A DNA stretch of 13,352 nucleotides from 2-01-FULL-50-23 sp964509695 (GTDB lineage: Bacteria > Patescibacteriota > Microgenomatia > UBA1400 > MFAQ01): NCBI GenBank assembly GCA_964509695.1, contig CAZDXN010000022.1:1-13352 (forward strand), read 5' to 3'. Under the pieces are notes generated by a model. The model did no database searches and had not been told where the DNA came from. It saw only the letters and a program-made list of their open reading frames with translations. The number at the start of each line of letters is the position of its first letter. The stretch's first letter is position 1. Of this stretch, positions 6,240 through 12,457 are shown piece after piece. The translations under genes were made by a program, and so were the position numbers.

Positions 6240-7166
6240 TTTGGCTCTGGTGTCAATCCTCGCCGTCGCCCCCAAGGGAATAGTAAATAACGGATCGGTA
6301 TGACCAAAATCCAGATTGTAAACGATAGGTATGTTTAAGCCTCCAAATAAATCTTCGTATATCATTTCCTCCGAGTTTTCAGGTTTGAAGCCACTTTGCT
6401 CAGCAAACCTTCCGACACACATCCCTCGAAGAGAGCGTAAGTCAACAACTTGAGACAAGTGAGTAAAAAACCTATGAACCATAGACGGGTTTTCATCCTC
6501 AGACTCTTCCAAAAATAAAATCTTGTCTTTGAAGTCCGGGAAAAATCTCGTGCCGGCTAACACCAACAGCGTCTGCAGATTGGACGCGCAAACCTCTCCT
6601 TCGGCTTTGCCTTCCTTGAAGACTTTCCGTCCACCATTATCATTAATGATCCTATGATCGGAGTCCTTTCGTAAAAAATATAAATCATCAGCATATGTTG
6701 GTGAGTCTTGAATCTCAACGATTTTTTCTTGGTTGACAACGGTTCTACAAAAATAATCGAAGGTGTAATCAAATGGTTGAGGCTTATCAAAAGTAATGCC
6801 AGCCGGACCCATATATGTTTTTATGCCCGATAGTTTATTTACCGCCAGCAGTAACGCAGAAGTATCTGAAAAACCAACAATTGGTTTTGGAAACTTTTTG
6901 AACAAATCGTAGTCAAGATAAGGAAGAATCTGATTGGAATTAGCCCCACCCCAATATGCCATCAATATATCCACAGATTCGTCTTGAAGCAACTCACTAA
7001 TCGCCTCAACCCGTTCTTGTATGCTTCCGGCAGTGTGGCCGGTTCTTTTTCGAACCTGGTCTTGCTCAATTACCTCAAACCCTTTCTGTTTCAGATAAGA
7101 ATAGTCAGTTTCCTTCTTGCTCCTGACTAGAGGGTCAGATGTACAGAAAACACCTATCTTAGACAT
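6219..7166 (-). CDS. MccF-like serine peptidase (S66 family, LD-carboxypeptidase fold)
   Basis: This 315-aa protein carries the S66 signature: AYWGGANSNQILPYLDY (70-86), the nucleophile loop VGFSDTSAL (Ser100), LFLEESED (Glu220 or 221) and DFGHTDP (His289), together the Ser-Glu-His triad. The family includes LdcA, which trims murein peptides, and MccF, which hydrolyses microcin C and related aminoacyl-adenylates and so gives immunity. It has no signal peptide, in keeping with a cytosolic role. The start at 7166 is chosen because AAAGGA precedes it at good spacing and it overlaps the synthetase-like gene by 8 bp; an upstream in-frame ATG at 7184 would add 6 basic residues. As last gene of an operon with two synthetase paralogues, an MccF-like role is favoured over peptidoglycan recycling, but this is inference. 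Confidence 0.85.
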   Translation of the reverse strand: MSKIGVFCTSDPLVRSKKETDYSYLKQKGFEVIEQDQVRKRTGHTAGSIQERVEAISELLQDESVDILMAYWGGANSNQILPYLDYDLFKKFPKPIVGFSDTSALLLAVNKLSGIKTYMGPAGITFDKPQPFDYTFDYFCRTVVNQEKIVEIQDSPTYADDLYFLRKDSDHRIINDNGGRKVFKEGKAEGEVCASNLQTLLVLAGTRFFPDFKDKILFLEESEDENPSMVHRFFTHLSQVVDLRSLRGMCVGRFAEQSGFKPENSEEMIYEDLFGGLNIPIVYNLDFGHTDPLFTIPLGATARIDTRAKLLEFVL

Positions 7167-8424
7167 CTTTTTTCCTTTCTTCATGAGGTAATACTATACC
7201 AAAAGGAACCAGGCTCTCAAGTTCCCCGCTCACCTCGGCAGGATCAACCCCTCGACTAAACAAGTACCTGGCTAGCATCTGGGCGGGGTTTTTAATCGTC
7301 CCCTTAGGCTTTCTTCCATCTCTCTCCGCGATCAATTGTCTTCGAACCCCTTTTACAATACTCGCAAATCCTGCTCGATAGTTCTCGTGCTTTTTTAAAT
7401 AATCTATTTCTTCATCAAACACTAAGTCTTCTCTTCCCAAATGAGTGAGTAGTCCCTTCATATCTTCAACCACCACATCAATGCTTCTTGATGTGAGTTC
7501 GGCCATGTGCGCGATGCCCCGAAGATATTTTCGATATACACCGTGGACACCGCCCGAACGAGGCAGGGAACGCGCCCCCGCCAGCCTCATCATTACTGTC
7601 GCTTCGAGAGTGGTTAAATACTTTTGATCCATTCCAACTTTAAAATCGTGCAATTCATATATTCTGGATAACTTCTGGGGTTGATCAACTCCCAAAGAAG
7701 CTGCAAGCAAGAATTCATATCCATATCCAAACTCAGTACCCAGTTCGTTACCATCCTGATCGAAGATGGTAACGATATTTCCAACCTCGAACCACTTTTC
7801 TGTTGTCGGATTGAAAATACAAACCGTCATTCCCGTTCCGATTACGTCCCTGATTCCATATTTCCAGTGGTAATAGTCAAGAGCTCTAGTGTCATATTCT
7901 ATTTGCACACCACCAATGTCTTCATTAGGAATTTCACCCAACTCGGTAGTGGACAGAAGCTTGACTCGTCCGGGTTCTACACCAAGATCACGACAAATAT
8001 GGTCCACGGCTTCCGCAATCACCTCTATCCTTCTTCCCGGTCTCGAGAGTATTGATACCATATTGAAATACATTTGGCCGTACGGAATCCAATCATCTTT
8101 AAACAGGTATTTATCAGCGTTTGTTCTCAAACACTCCTGAACAACAAATACCCCATTTGATCCTTCCGGATACGTCTGCCCAACCAGAATGTCCTTTATC
8201 GCGGATATCGTTGCCCCGGTAAACAACACTGATTTATCCTGTTCTGAAACCAAGGGGGCAGCGAGCCTCTCATGGTATGCTCTCGCCCGAAAATAATCAG
8301 AAAATGAGTCGCCGATTGCTCTCCTGAGTTCCGGAACCCTTCCGGCAGTAAATAGTTCCTGAAAAAAAGCGATTTTCGTCCCCTTGGGACATTCGTAATC
8401 GTTTCGCTCAACAGAAGGTCTCAT
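7159..8424 (-). CDS. Alanyl-tRNA-synthetase-like protein (class II paralogue, no editing or C-Ala domain)
   Basis: This 421-aa protein resembles the catalytic part of AlaRS: APLVSEQDKSVLFTGATISAIKDILVG (56-82) matches the AlaRS segment around LLFTNAGMNQFK, and FVVQECLRTNAD (93-104) matches motif 2 with Arg100. The motif 3 position is GYGYEFLLAASLG (about 233-245): Glu is kept, but the usual ATP-binding Arg of GxGxER is Phe238. Residues about 255-400 are helical, possibly a relic of the AlaRS middle domain. Genuine AlaRS has roughly 870 residues with editing and C-Ala domains, absent here. It is therefore probably not a housekeeping synthetase but an amino-acid-activating, transferring or binding paralogue. 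It overlaps the methyltransferase (ATGA) and the MccF-like gene (8 bp), so it is part of a tight operon. Confidence 0.72.
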   Translation of the reverse strand: MRPSVERNDYECPKGTKIAFFQELFTAGRVPELRRAIGDSFSDYFRARAYHERLAAPLVSEQDKSVLFTGATISAIKDILVGQTYPEGSNGVFVVQECLRTNADKYLFKDDWIPYGQMYFNMVSILSRPGRRIEVIAEAVDHICRDLGVEPGRVKLLSTTELGEIPNEDIGGVQIEYDTRALDYYHWKYGIRDVIGTGMTVCIFNPTTEKWFEVGNIVTIFDQDGNELGTEFGYGYEFLLAASLGVDQPQKLSRIYELHDFKVGMDQKYLTTLEATVMMRLAGARSLPRSGGVHGVYRKYLRGIAHMAELTSRSIDVVVEDMKGLLTHLGREDLVFDEEIDYLKKHENYRAGFASIVKGVRRQLIAERDGRKPKGTIKNPAQMLARYLFSRGVDPAEVSGELESLVPFGIVLPHEERKKDV

Positions 8425-9260
8425 TTTCTAATAAATAGCTCTGGTTCTTCATCGTAATGGGTTTTCCTAAGTAGTAGCGTAAAGTAGCCTAGATACTTGT
8501 GATTCTCGTTAAATACTTCCAGATATCCTTTCCATTTTTTTCTAATCGACTCTTGAACATCGGTTTTAAGTTCCTGAATATGGGGTTTTGATAGAAAGTG
8601 GTCGACGTATTCATCTACACCTTCAGGCTTACGATGTGTCAGGCTTCCTTCGTAAAAGTAGTATTTTTCAAGTTTGTTTGTCTGCTCTGTAAATATCGAT
8701 AACCACTTGTCCCTTCCCCACGGGTTAATTTTAACTCCGATCGCTTCCGATACGGCATCAATCACCTTTGTCGGGGGTTTCTTAGCATAAAACAGTTGCG
8801 TCACAGAAATAAATCCCCAGGGTTTGACCACTCTGACGTACTCAGATACCGCCTTGCTTTTCCTGTCCATGAACGAAGTCGACCCTCCTCCGATTAACAG
8901 ATCAAAAGTATCGTTATCGAATGGAATTTCGTACGCTGAACCAACTTAAAAGTTCACCAACTTCTTTATCTCTTCAGTGTCTTGGTTAAGTTTATTTTTT
9001 GCTTCAAGTACGCAGTTTTCAGATATATCAATGCCATCAACCCGGCATTTAACCAGATGAGCCACTTCCAATGAGGTAAATCCTGTATTTGAACCTACTT
9101 CCAAAACCCGACTCTTACGGGTAATAAATGAATTTTGGACCACTCGTCTGATAGTATCCTTGCCTCCTGGGCATCGGTTTGTCTCCCTAATTAAGGCTAT
9201 AAAATCGATGTAAGACAAATCATTAATTTCCAGAACGGTAATATCACTTGGATTCTTCAT
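8421..9260 (-). pseudogene. SAM-dependent class I methyltransferase interrupted by an in-frame TAA
   Basis: The frame from ATG 9260 encodes motif I VLEVGSNTGF (52-61) and VDGIDIS (74-80), the SAM-binding start of a Rossmann methyltransferase. It then meets TAA at 8946-8948. The same frame continues without a shift: VGSAYEIPFDNDTFDLLIGGG, the expected acidic loop and strand 4, and RVVKPWGFISV to the stop at 8421. Together this is a normal methyltransferase of about 278 residues broken by one stop in a spot where the family usually has a charged residue (NF-x-VGSAYEIPF). An A/G-to-T change (AAA or GAA to TAA) would explain it. It may be a recent pseudogene, a sequencing error or, less likely, read-through. 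A restart at ATG 8870 would lack the SAM site. It overlaps both neighbours by ATGA. The substrate is unknown. Confidence 0.8.
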
Positions 9261-10273
9261 AGTACATCTTTTACTCCATTAAATCTGGGGACCAGTTGCA
9301 TATCCCTAATATCATCGTGTTTAAATAGCCAAAGTAGATAGCGTTCAACTCCCATTCCAAAACCGGATGTTGGCAAGTTTACAAGATCCTTCATTTGTAT
9401 ATACCAAGCATAGCTCCTGGCAGAAACCTTGTGAAGTTTGAGAGCTTTCCTTATTTCGTTCCCGGTTGAGTGCCTCTCTCCCAGTCCTACAGTCTCCCCG
9501 ATACCCATCAGTAGGTCCGCATTTGAAGCGGTTTTCATTTCTTTGTCGGCGAACTTCTGATAAAAGGGAACCGAGATGTGGTCGTAATTTGTTATCCACA
9601 CAAAACCACCAAAATGTTCCATCAACTTCCTTTCGCCATCAGAAGTGAGTACTCTGAATCCATTCTTTTTGGTAACTAAGTTACTAGTAGTTATAACTTC
9701 TAGAATTTTGCAAGCCTCATCAAAAGTACACCTCGGCAACCTCTTCTCACCTAAAGACAAAAAATGTTCGATGTGATCAGTGGTCCCAGACGACCTGGTG
9801 ATTTCCTTCTTAAAAGATCGATACAACTTTCGTGTCAAAAACTGAAGATAATCCTCAACCAAGGCCATCGCACCATCCAAGTTTTCACTAAATTCCGCCT
9901 CAATGTGAAAAAACTGACAGAGATGGCGGCGATCAGCCTCCTCGCCTCTAAACGAAGGGGCAATGTAAAAAGTATTCGTTTTATTAACCCTGCAGGCTAA
10001 CTCAAGATAAAATTGCATCGAGTCCGCCAGGTAAGAGTCAATTCCGCCGATAGAGACTTTCACTGGTAAGGAGTCGCTCCCAAGTCCCACTGGACTTGAA
10101 ACTGACCCGGTAGTTATAGGCAGAAGTAAAAAATCAAAACGATTTTTGAAAAAGAACTCGATTGATATTTTTACAACCTCGCTTTGAATCTTACCGAGGG
10201 CCTGGTACCACTCCGACGATAAGACTGAGGTCAAATGTTTTCTACTATTCCAAGATCTTGGCGGCTTTATCAT
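9257..10273 (-). CDS. AsnRS-like class II synthetase paralogue without anticodon domain (archaeal asparagine-synthetase-A-like)
   Basis: This protein (338 aa from the ATG) is the class IIb catalytic core only. It has SDSLPVKV...YLADSMQFYLE, motif 2 FYIAPSFRGEE...RHLCQFFHIEAEF, a GIGETVGLGERHS loop and motif 3 SGFGMGVERYLLWL with the ATP-binding Arg, then IRDMQLVPR, close to AsnRS/AspRS. The N-terminal OB-fold anticodon-binding domain is absent. Archaeal AS-AR, an AsnRS paralogue lacking that domain, makes asparagine from aspartyl-adenylate; an amide-forming or adenylating role is therefore likely. I choose ATG 10273 over an in-frame TTG at 10291 because a -35/-10 pair ends exactly 6 nt before it (leaderless start). 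It overlaps the methyltransferase by ATGA and opens the operon to the MccF-like gene. Confidence 0.8.
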   Translation of the reverse strand: MIKPPRSWNSRKHLTSVLSSEWYQALGKIQSEVVKISIEFFFKNRFDFLLLPITTGSVSSPVGLGSDSLPVKVSIGGIDSYLADSMQFYLELACRVNKTNTFYIAPSFRGEEADRRHLCQFFHIEAEFSENLDGAMALVEDYLQFLTRKLYRSFKKEITRSSGTTDHIEHFLSLGEKRLPRCTFDEACKILEVITTSNLVTKKNGFRVLTSDGERKLMEHFGGFVWITNYDHISVPFYQKFADKEMKTASNADLLMGIGETVGLGERHSTGNEIRKALKLHKVSARSYAWYIQMKDLVNLPTSGFGMGVERYLLWLFKHDDIRDMQLVPRFNGVKDVL

Positions 10274-10279
10274 GTCGAA

Positions 10280-10308
10280 ATCATAGGCCAAATCAGCCTG
10301 AGACTCAA
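10280..10308 (-). promoter_or_regulatory. Promoter for leaderless transcription of the synthetase-like operon
   Basis: On the minus strand, TTGAGT (10303-10308), a 17-nt spacer and TATGAT (10280-10285) are followed by exactly 6 nt and the ATG at 10273. Transcription would start at or next to the A of the ATG. This argues against the TTG start at 10291, which would lie upstream of the transcription start. Confidence 0.65.
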
Positions 10309-10321
10309 GTATGGGCCAGGA

Positions 10322-10341
10322 CTGTCAAGCTATTATAGGCC
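10322..10341 (-). repeat. Cassette-boundary repeat, copy 3
   Basis: The 20-nt core CTGTCAAGCTATTATAGGCC is perfect. It overlaps the last codons of the AbiEii-like gene (GGC CTA TAA). This copy lacks the C-rich tract found beside the other four; GGCCAGGA stands there instead. It separates the AbiEii module from the synthetase-like operon. Confidence 0.9.
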
Positions 10342-10977
10342 GGAGGCTAAATATTCCGAGACTGAATCTTTGATACTAGCTTTTACTTTTTCCCAAGTTA
10401 CAGACTGATCAACTACAGCTATTTTTCCCGCTTCGGGATCACTATCAGCCTCCTCAAAATAGGTCAAGGCTGTAAATAAAATTCGATTATTTTCTTCATA
10501 CCAAGGGTATTTCTTGTAAACAGACTTAATTATTTCCTCTATCTTCAATTTCTGAATCAAATAATACATATCTATAAAATCTCGCTGTCTAGCTCGTTGA
10601 ACTATGGCCACCACTTTCATAGCAGCGATATCTTTCAAGCTTGCCATTTTTTTCCCTTCCCACTCCAAAAGACCATCAATTAATGGGTAGGGATAATAAA
10701 ATACCGACAACCTAACCCCGTCAACAATGACCAACAGAGTATCCTCCGACTGAGACTCGACCTCCACTTTTTCAAAACTACCTTTTATGGTTTCAAGTAA
10801 TTTTCCCACATCAAGTTTACCTTGACTGTAAAAGTCAAAATCAAGAGATGTCCTGTGACCAAACTGTAACGCCAATGCCGTTCCTCCTCCAAGGTAATAT
10901 GGCGGGTACGACAAGAATCCCAGCTTATTAGCTACACTTACTTGATCTTTATTTAGAATTTGCAAAGATAAATCCAT
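10333..10977 (-). CDS. AbiEii/AbiGii-type nucleotidyltransferase toxin
   Basis: This 214-aa protein has the AbiEii layout: YYLGGGTALALQFGHRTSLDFDFYS (27-51), which holds the GG-TAL nucleotide-binding start and the acidic DFDF metal site, then MASLKDIAAMKVVAIVQRARQRDFIDMYYL (111-140), with the Lys and the R-x2-D-x2-D pattern typical of the family. AbiEii proteins are the toxin of type IV toxin-antitoxin or abortive-infection systems and act by transferring nucleotides to RNA. The ATG follows the stop of the upstream DUF6922-like gene directly, with no gap, as expected for a toxin translated after its partner. The last residues (ASGL-stop) come from boundary repeat copy 3. Confidence 0.85.
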   Translation of the reverse strand: MDLSLQILNKDQVSVANKLGFLSYPPYYLGGGTALALQFGHRTSLDFDFYSQGKLDVGKLLETIKGSFEKVEVESQSEDTLLVIVDGVRLSVFYYPYPLIDGLLEWEGKKMASLKDIAAMKVVAIVQRARQRDFIDMYYLIQKLKIEEIIKSVYKKYPWYEENNRILFTALTYFEEADSDPEAGKIAVVDQSVTWEKVKASIKDSVSEYLASGL

Positions 10978-11319
10978 TTACATGAGTCCCTTTCGACTCC
11001 AAAATGCATTCATTAATTTTGGTTTCGGACCCATCTCCATTATCGCGATCTCGAATTCCAACGGATCTATCATTATTCCAAAATATCCCAACCATTTCCG
11101 TAGTTTTTCTCTAAACCAAATACCCCTACGCGGGTGAACCACAACCTCTTTAATCTTATCGTCACTGTAGTTCGCCTTTACCCACTCAATTACCTCTGTA
11201 TTTCCATAGTTCAATGCCTGAGAAATTATCAACCTCCAATCCCTCTCCTTATTCAAACTTGAAAGGTCATAACTCCACAAAACCGATCGTAAAAACTCCG
11301 GTAGTTTTCCACTTCCCAT
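10978..11319 (-). CDS. DUF6922-like putative antitoxin of the AbiEii pair
   Basis: This 113-aa protein begins with PEFLRSVLWSYDLSSLNKERDWRLIISQALNYG, a pattern I associate with DUF6922 proteins encoded directly upstream of AbiEii-type nucleotidyltransferases. It fits a small antitoxin-like partner, with WVKANYSDDKIKEVV and REKLRKWLGYFG as further helical segments. Its stop is directly followed by the toxin ATG. It lies first in a two-gene unit behind boundary repeat copy 4. An extended -10 box (TGATAAAAT) lies 6 nt before the ATG, so the transcript is probably leaderless. The domain name is from memory; the position supports the role. Confidence 0.65.
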   Translation of the reverse strand: MGSGKLPEFLRSVLWSYDLSSLNKERDWRLIISQALNYGNTEVIEWVKANYSDDKIKEVVVHPRRGIWFREKLRKWLGYFGIMIDPLEFEIAIMEMGPKPKLMNAFWSRKGLM

Positions 11320-11325
11320 TCCTTA

Positions 11326-11334
11326 ATTTTATCA
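11326..11334 (-). promoter_or_regulatory. Extended -10 promoter of the DUF6922/AbiEii pair
   Basis: The minus strand reads TGATAAAAT, an extended -10 (TGn plus TAAAAT), then 6 nt and the ATG at 11319. No convincing -35 lies 17 bp upstream, which an extended -10 can tolerate. Confidence 0.5.
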
Positions 11335-11366
11335 CGTCGGCAAATTCTAATCCGAATTCAACACTA

Positions 11367-11410
11367 CCCCCGCCTACCCCTGTCAAGCTATTATAGGCCA
11401 AGGCTATTCC
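11367..11410 (-). repeat. Cassette-boundary repeat, copy 4
   Basis: The perfect core CTGTCAAGCTATTATAGGCC is at 11380-11399, with a C-rich tract on the left and AAGGCTATTCC on the right (as in copies 2 and 5, AAGGCTGTTT). It includes the HEPN stop codon (AGC CTT GGC CTA TAA) and lies between the MNT/HEPN and AbiEii modules. Confidence 0.9.
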
Positions 11411-11786
11411 TTACCACTTCTCTTATTCTTTCCACAGACTCTTTTGCTTGGCTGGCAATCTCCCGTGTTTTTGGTGAAGGAATAATCACAGGATAACGGG
11501 ATTCCACGTAGAAATCACTCAAAAGATTGCAGTCATCCTCAAGACTTAAAAAATTATTATCCTTCGTAATACACGTTTGACACAAAACACCCAAGTCATG
11601 GATTTTCTCAAATTTCAAATCATGAGCGACGATGAAGGTCTTAAAATACTTTTCAGCGGCTTGTTGAAAGTGAAAACAAATTAAGCCGAAATATTGTGTG
11701 TCCGAATCAGCCAAATTGGCGCTAGCAAAACCGTAGTCTTCCTCAGCCAAATCAAACCAATTTTTATAAACCTTTGAATCAACCAT
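11391..11786 (-). CDS. HEPN-domain protein of an MNT/HEPN pair
   Basis: This 131-aa helical protein has the HEPN pattern: KNWFDLAEEDYGFASANL at the start, FHFQQAAEKYFKTFIVAHDL (38-57) and the FEKIHDLGVL segment (59-68). It is encoded behind a minimal nucleotidyltransferase and overlaps it by 8 bp. In MNT/HEPN systems the HEPN protein is the candidate RNase toxin and the nucleotidyltransferase inactivates it. The R-x4-6-H motif of active HEPN RNases is not obvious here, so toxicity is uncertain. ATG 11786 is chosen because translation from there starts at the family N-terminus; an ATG at 11831 would add 15 unrelated residues inside the partner gene. The last residues (SLGL-stop) come from boundary repeat copy 4. 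Confidence 0.8.
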   Translation of the reverse strand: MVDSKVYKNWFDLAEEDYGFASANLADSDTQYFGLICFHFQQAAEKYFKTFIVAHDLKFEKIHDLGVLCQTCITKDNNFLSLEDDCNLLSDFYVESRYPVIIPSPKTREIASQAKESVERIREVVRNSLGL

Positions 11787-12096
11787 AAAGAGTTTTTCCA
11801 AAATTGGTGATCTGCAGGATAAATGGATCACCTAGTCTTACCCTATCTTCCAGTTCACCCGGCGTTAGTATAATAAAATCTGCTGCCACAGTTTTTTTTA
11901 TCATATTCCTCACTTGACGCATTCGATCCAACCCGCTTACGGGCACATCCGTCTTAATTATCAAAAAATCCAAATCGTTGGCGACTTGGGGGTTACTGGC
12001 CGCCGATCCAAAAAGAATAACCTTTTCGGCTCCATAGATTCCTGTCAACTGTCTAGAAATGTCCAGAATCTCGTTTTGAATAACTAAAGGGGACAT
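11779..12096 (-). CDS. Minimal nucleotidyltransferase (MNT) of an MNT/HEPN pair
   Basis: This 105-aa protein has the minimal nucleotidyltransferase signature VILFGSAASNPQVANDLDFLII: Gly30-Ser31, then Asp41-x-Asp43, the metal-binding pair. A third carboxylate may be Asp73 in AADFIIL. The family transfers AMP or other NMPs and in MNT/HEPN systems modifies and silences the HEPN partner. It is the first gene of a two-gene unit and overlaps the HEPN gene by 8 bp. An extended -10 box ends 6 nt before the ATG, so it is probably leaderless. It lies directly behind boundary repeat copy 5. Confidence 0.85.
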   Translation of the reverse strand: MSPLVIQNEILDISRQLTGIYGAEKVILFGSAASNPQVANDLDFLIIKTDVPVSGLDRMRQVRNMIKKTVAADFIILTPGELEDRVRLGDPFILQITNFGKTLYG

Positions 12097-12102
12097 AAAG
12101 CA

Positions 12103-12111
12103 ATTATATCA
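12103..12111 (-). promoter_or_regulatory. Extended -10 promoter of the MNT/HEPN pair
   Basis: The minus strand reads TGATATAAT, a perfect extended -10, then 6 nt (TGCTTT) and the ATG at 12096. The TTGACA of repeat copy 5 is 20 bp upstream, longer than usual for a -35. A leaderless transcript is expected. Confidence 0.6.
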
Positions 12112-12115
12112 CCCC

Positions 12116-12163
12116 CCCCACCTCCCCCTGTCAAGCTACTATAGGCCAAGGCTGTTTTTAGCC
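12116..12163 (-). repeat. Cassette-boundary repeat, copy 5 (long form)
   Basis: The core at 12128-12147 reads CTGTCAAGCTACTATAGGCC, one mismatch from the other four copies. The flanks match copy 2 over 48 nt. It starts just downstream of the 96-aa gene and marks the border between the dnaX flank and the accessory modules. Here the preceding gene stops 11 nt before the core rather than inside it. Confidence 0.88.
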
Positions 12164-12448
12164 GAATCTGTTTTTGAGCAAAACTGACAGGGTCAACGCA
12201 TCCTCCGCCGACTTCCAATCCCTTTTTTGAGAATCCCCGATCCTCTTCATCCAAACAGATATTTTCTTCTTCCCAATTTTGCTCCCATCTCTTTGAAATT
12301 TTTTCTTATTTATTTCAACAAATTTTTTGGCTAAGTCCTCATCCCCATCGACCATCCACAAAGCAATTCTTCGCAAATCCGTCGATAAATTCAGATTAGC
12401 TATACGCTGCTCCGAGGTAACTTTGTCATCAATAATAACTACTGCCAT
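12158..12448 (-). CDS. Small protein of unknown function behind dnaX
   Basis: I do not recognise this 96-aa protein. It starts MAVVIIDDKVTSEQRIANL, is rich in Lys/Arg in the middle (KKKFQRDGSKIGKKK) and is predicted mostly helical from its pattern, with no membrane segment or signal peptide. It begins 9 nt after the dnaX stop on the same strand and may be cotranscribed with it. TATAAT overlaps the dnaX stop codon 8 nt before the ATG, but no -35 is visible, so a promoter of its own is doubtful. It is the last gene before the first boundary repeat. Confidence 0.6.
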   Translation of the reverse strand: MAVVIIDDKVTSEQRIANLNLSTDLRRIALWMVDGDEDLAKKFVEINKKKFQRDGSKIGKKKISVWMKRIGDSQKRDWKSAEDALTLSVLLKNRFG

Positions 12449-12457
12449 ACCCTAGGA

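Noticed and set aside
8946..8948. Recoded UAA as a sense codon
   Set aside because: TAA ends several other genes here (for example the cyclase, both PqqD-like genes and dnaX), so a general UAA reassignment does not fit.
10289..10291. TTG start of the AsnRS-like gene
   Set aside because: It lies upstream of the predicted transcription start of a well-placed promoter; ATG 10273 fits the leaderless spacing seen at three other genes.
1221..12163. CRISPR array from five 20-nt direct repeats
   Set aside because: The intervals are 0.7 to 7 kb and carry full genes; there are no regular 25-45-nt spacers and no cas genes.
1221..12163. Classical integron attC sites
   Set aside because: The repeat lacks the GTTRRRY/RYYYAAC core sites and the long imperfect palindrome of attC, and no integron integrase is in the window.
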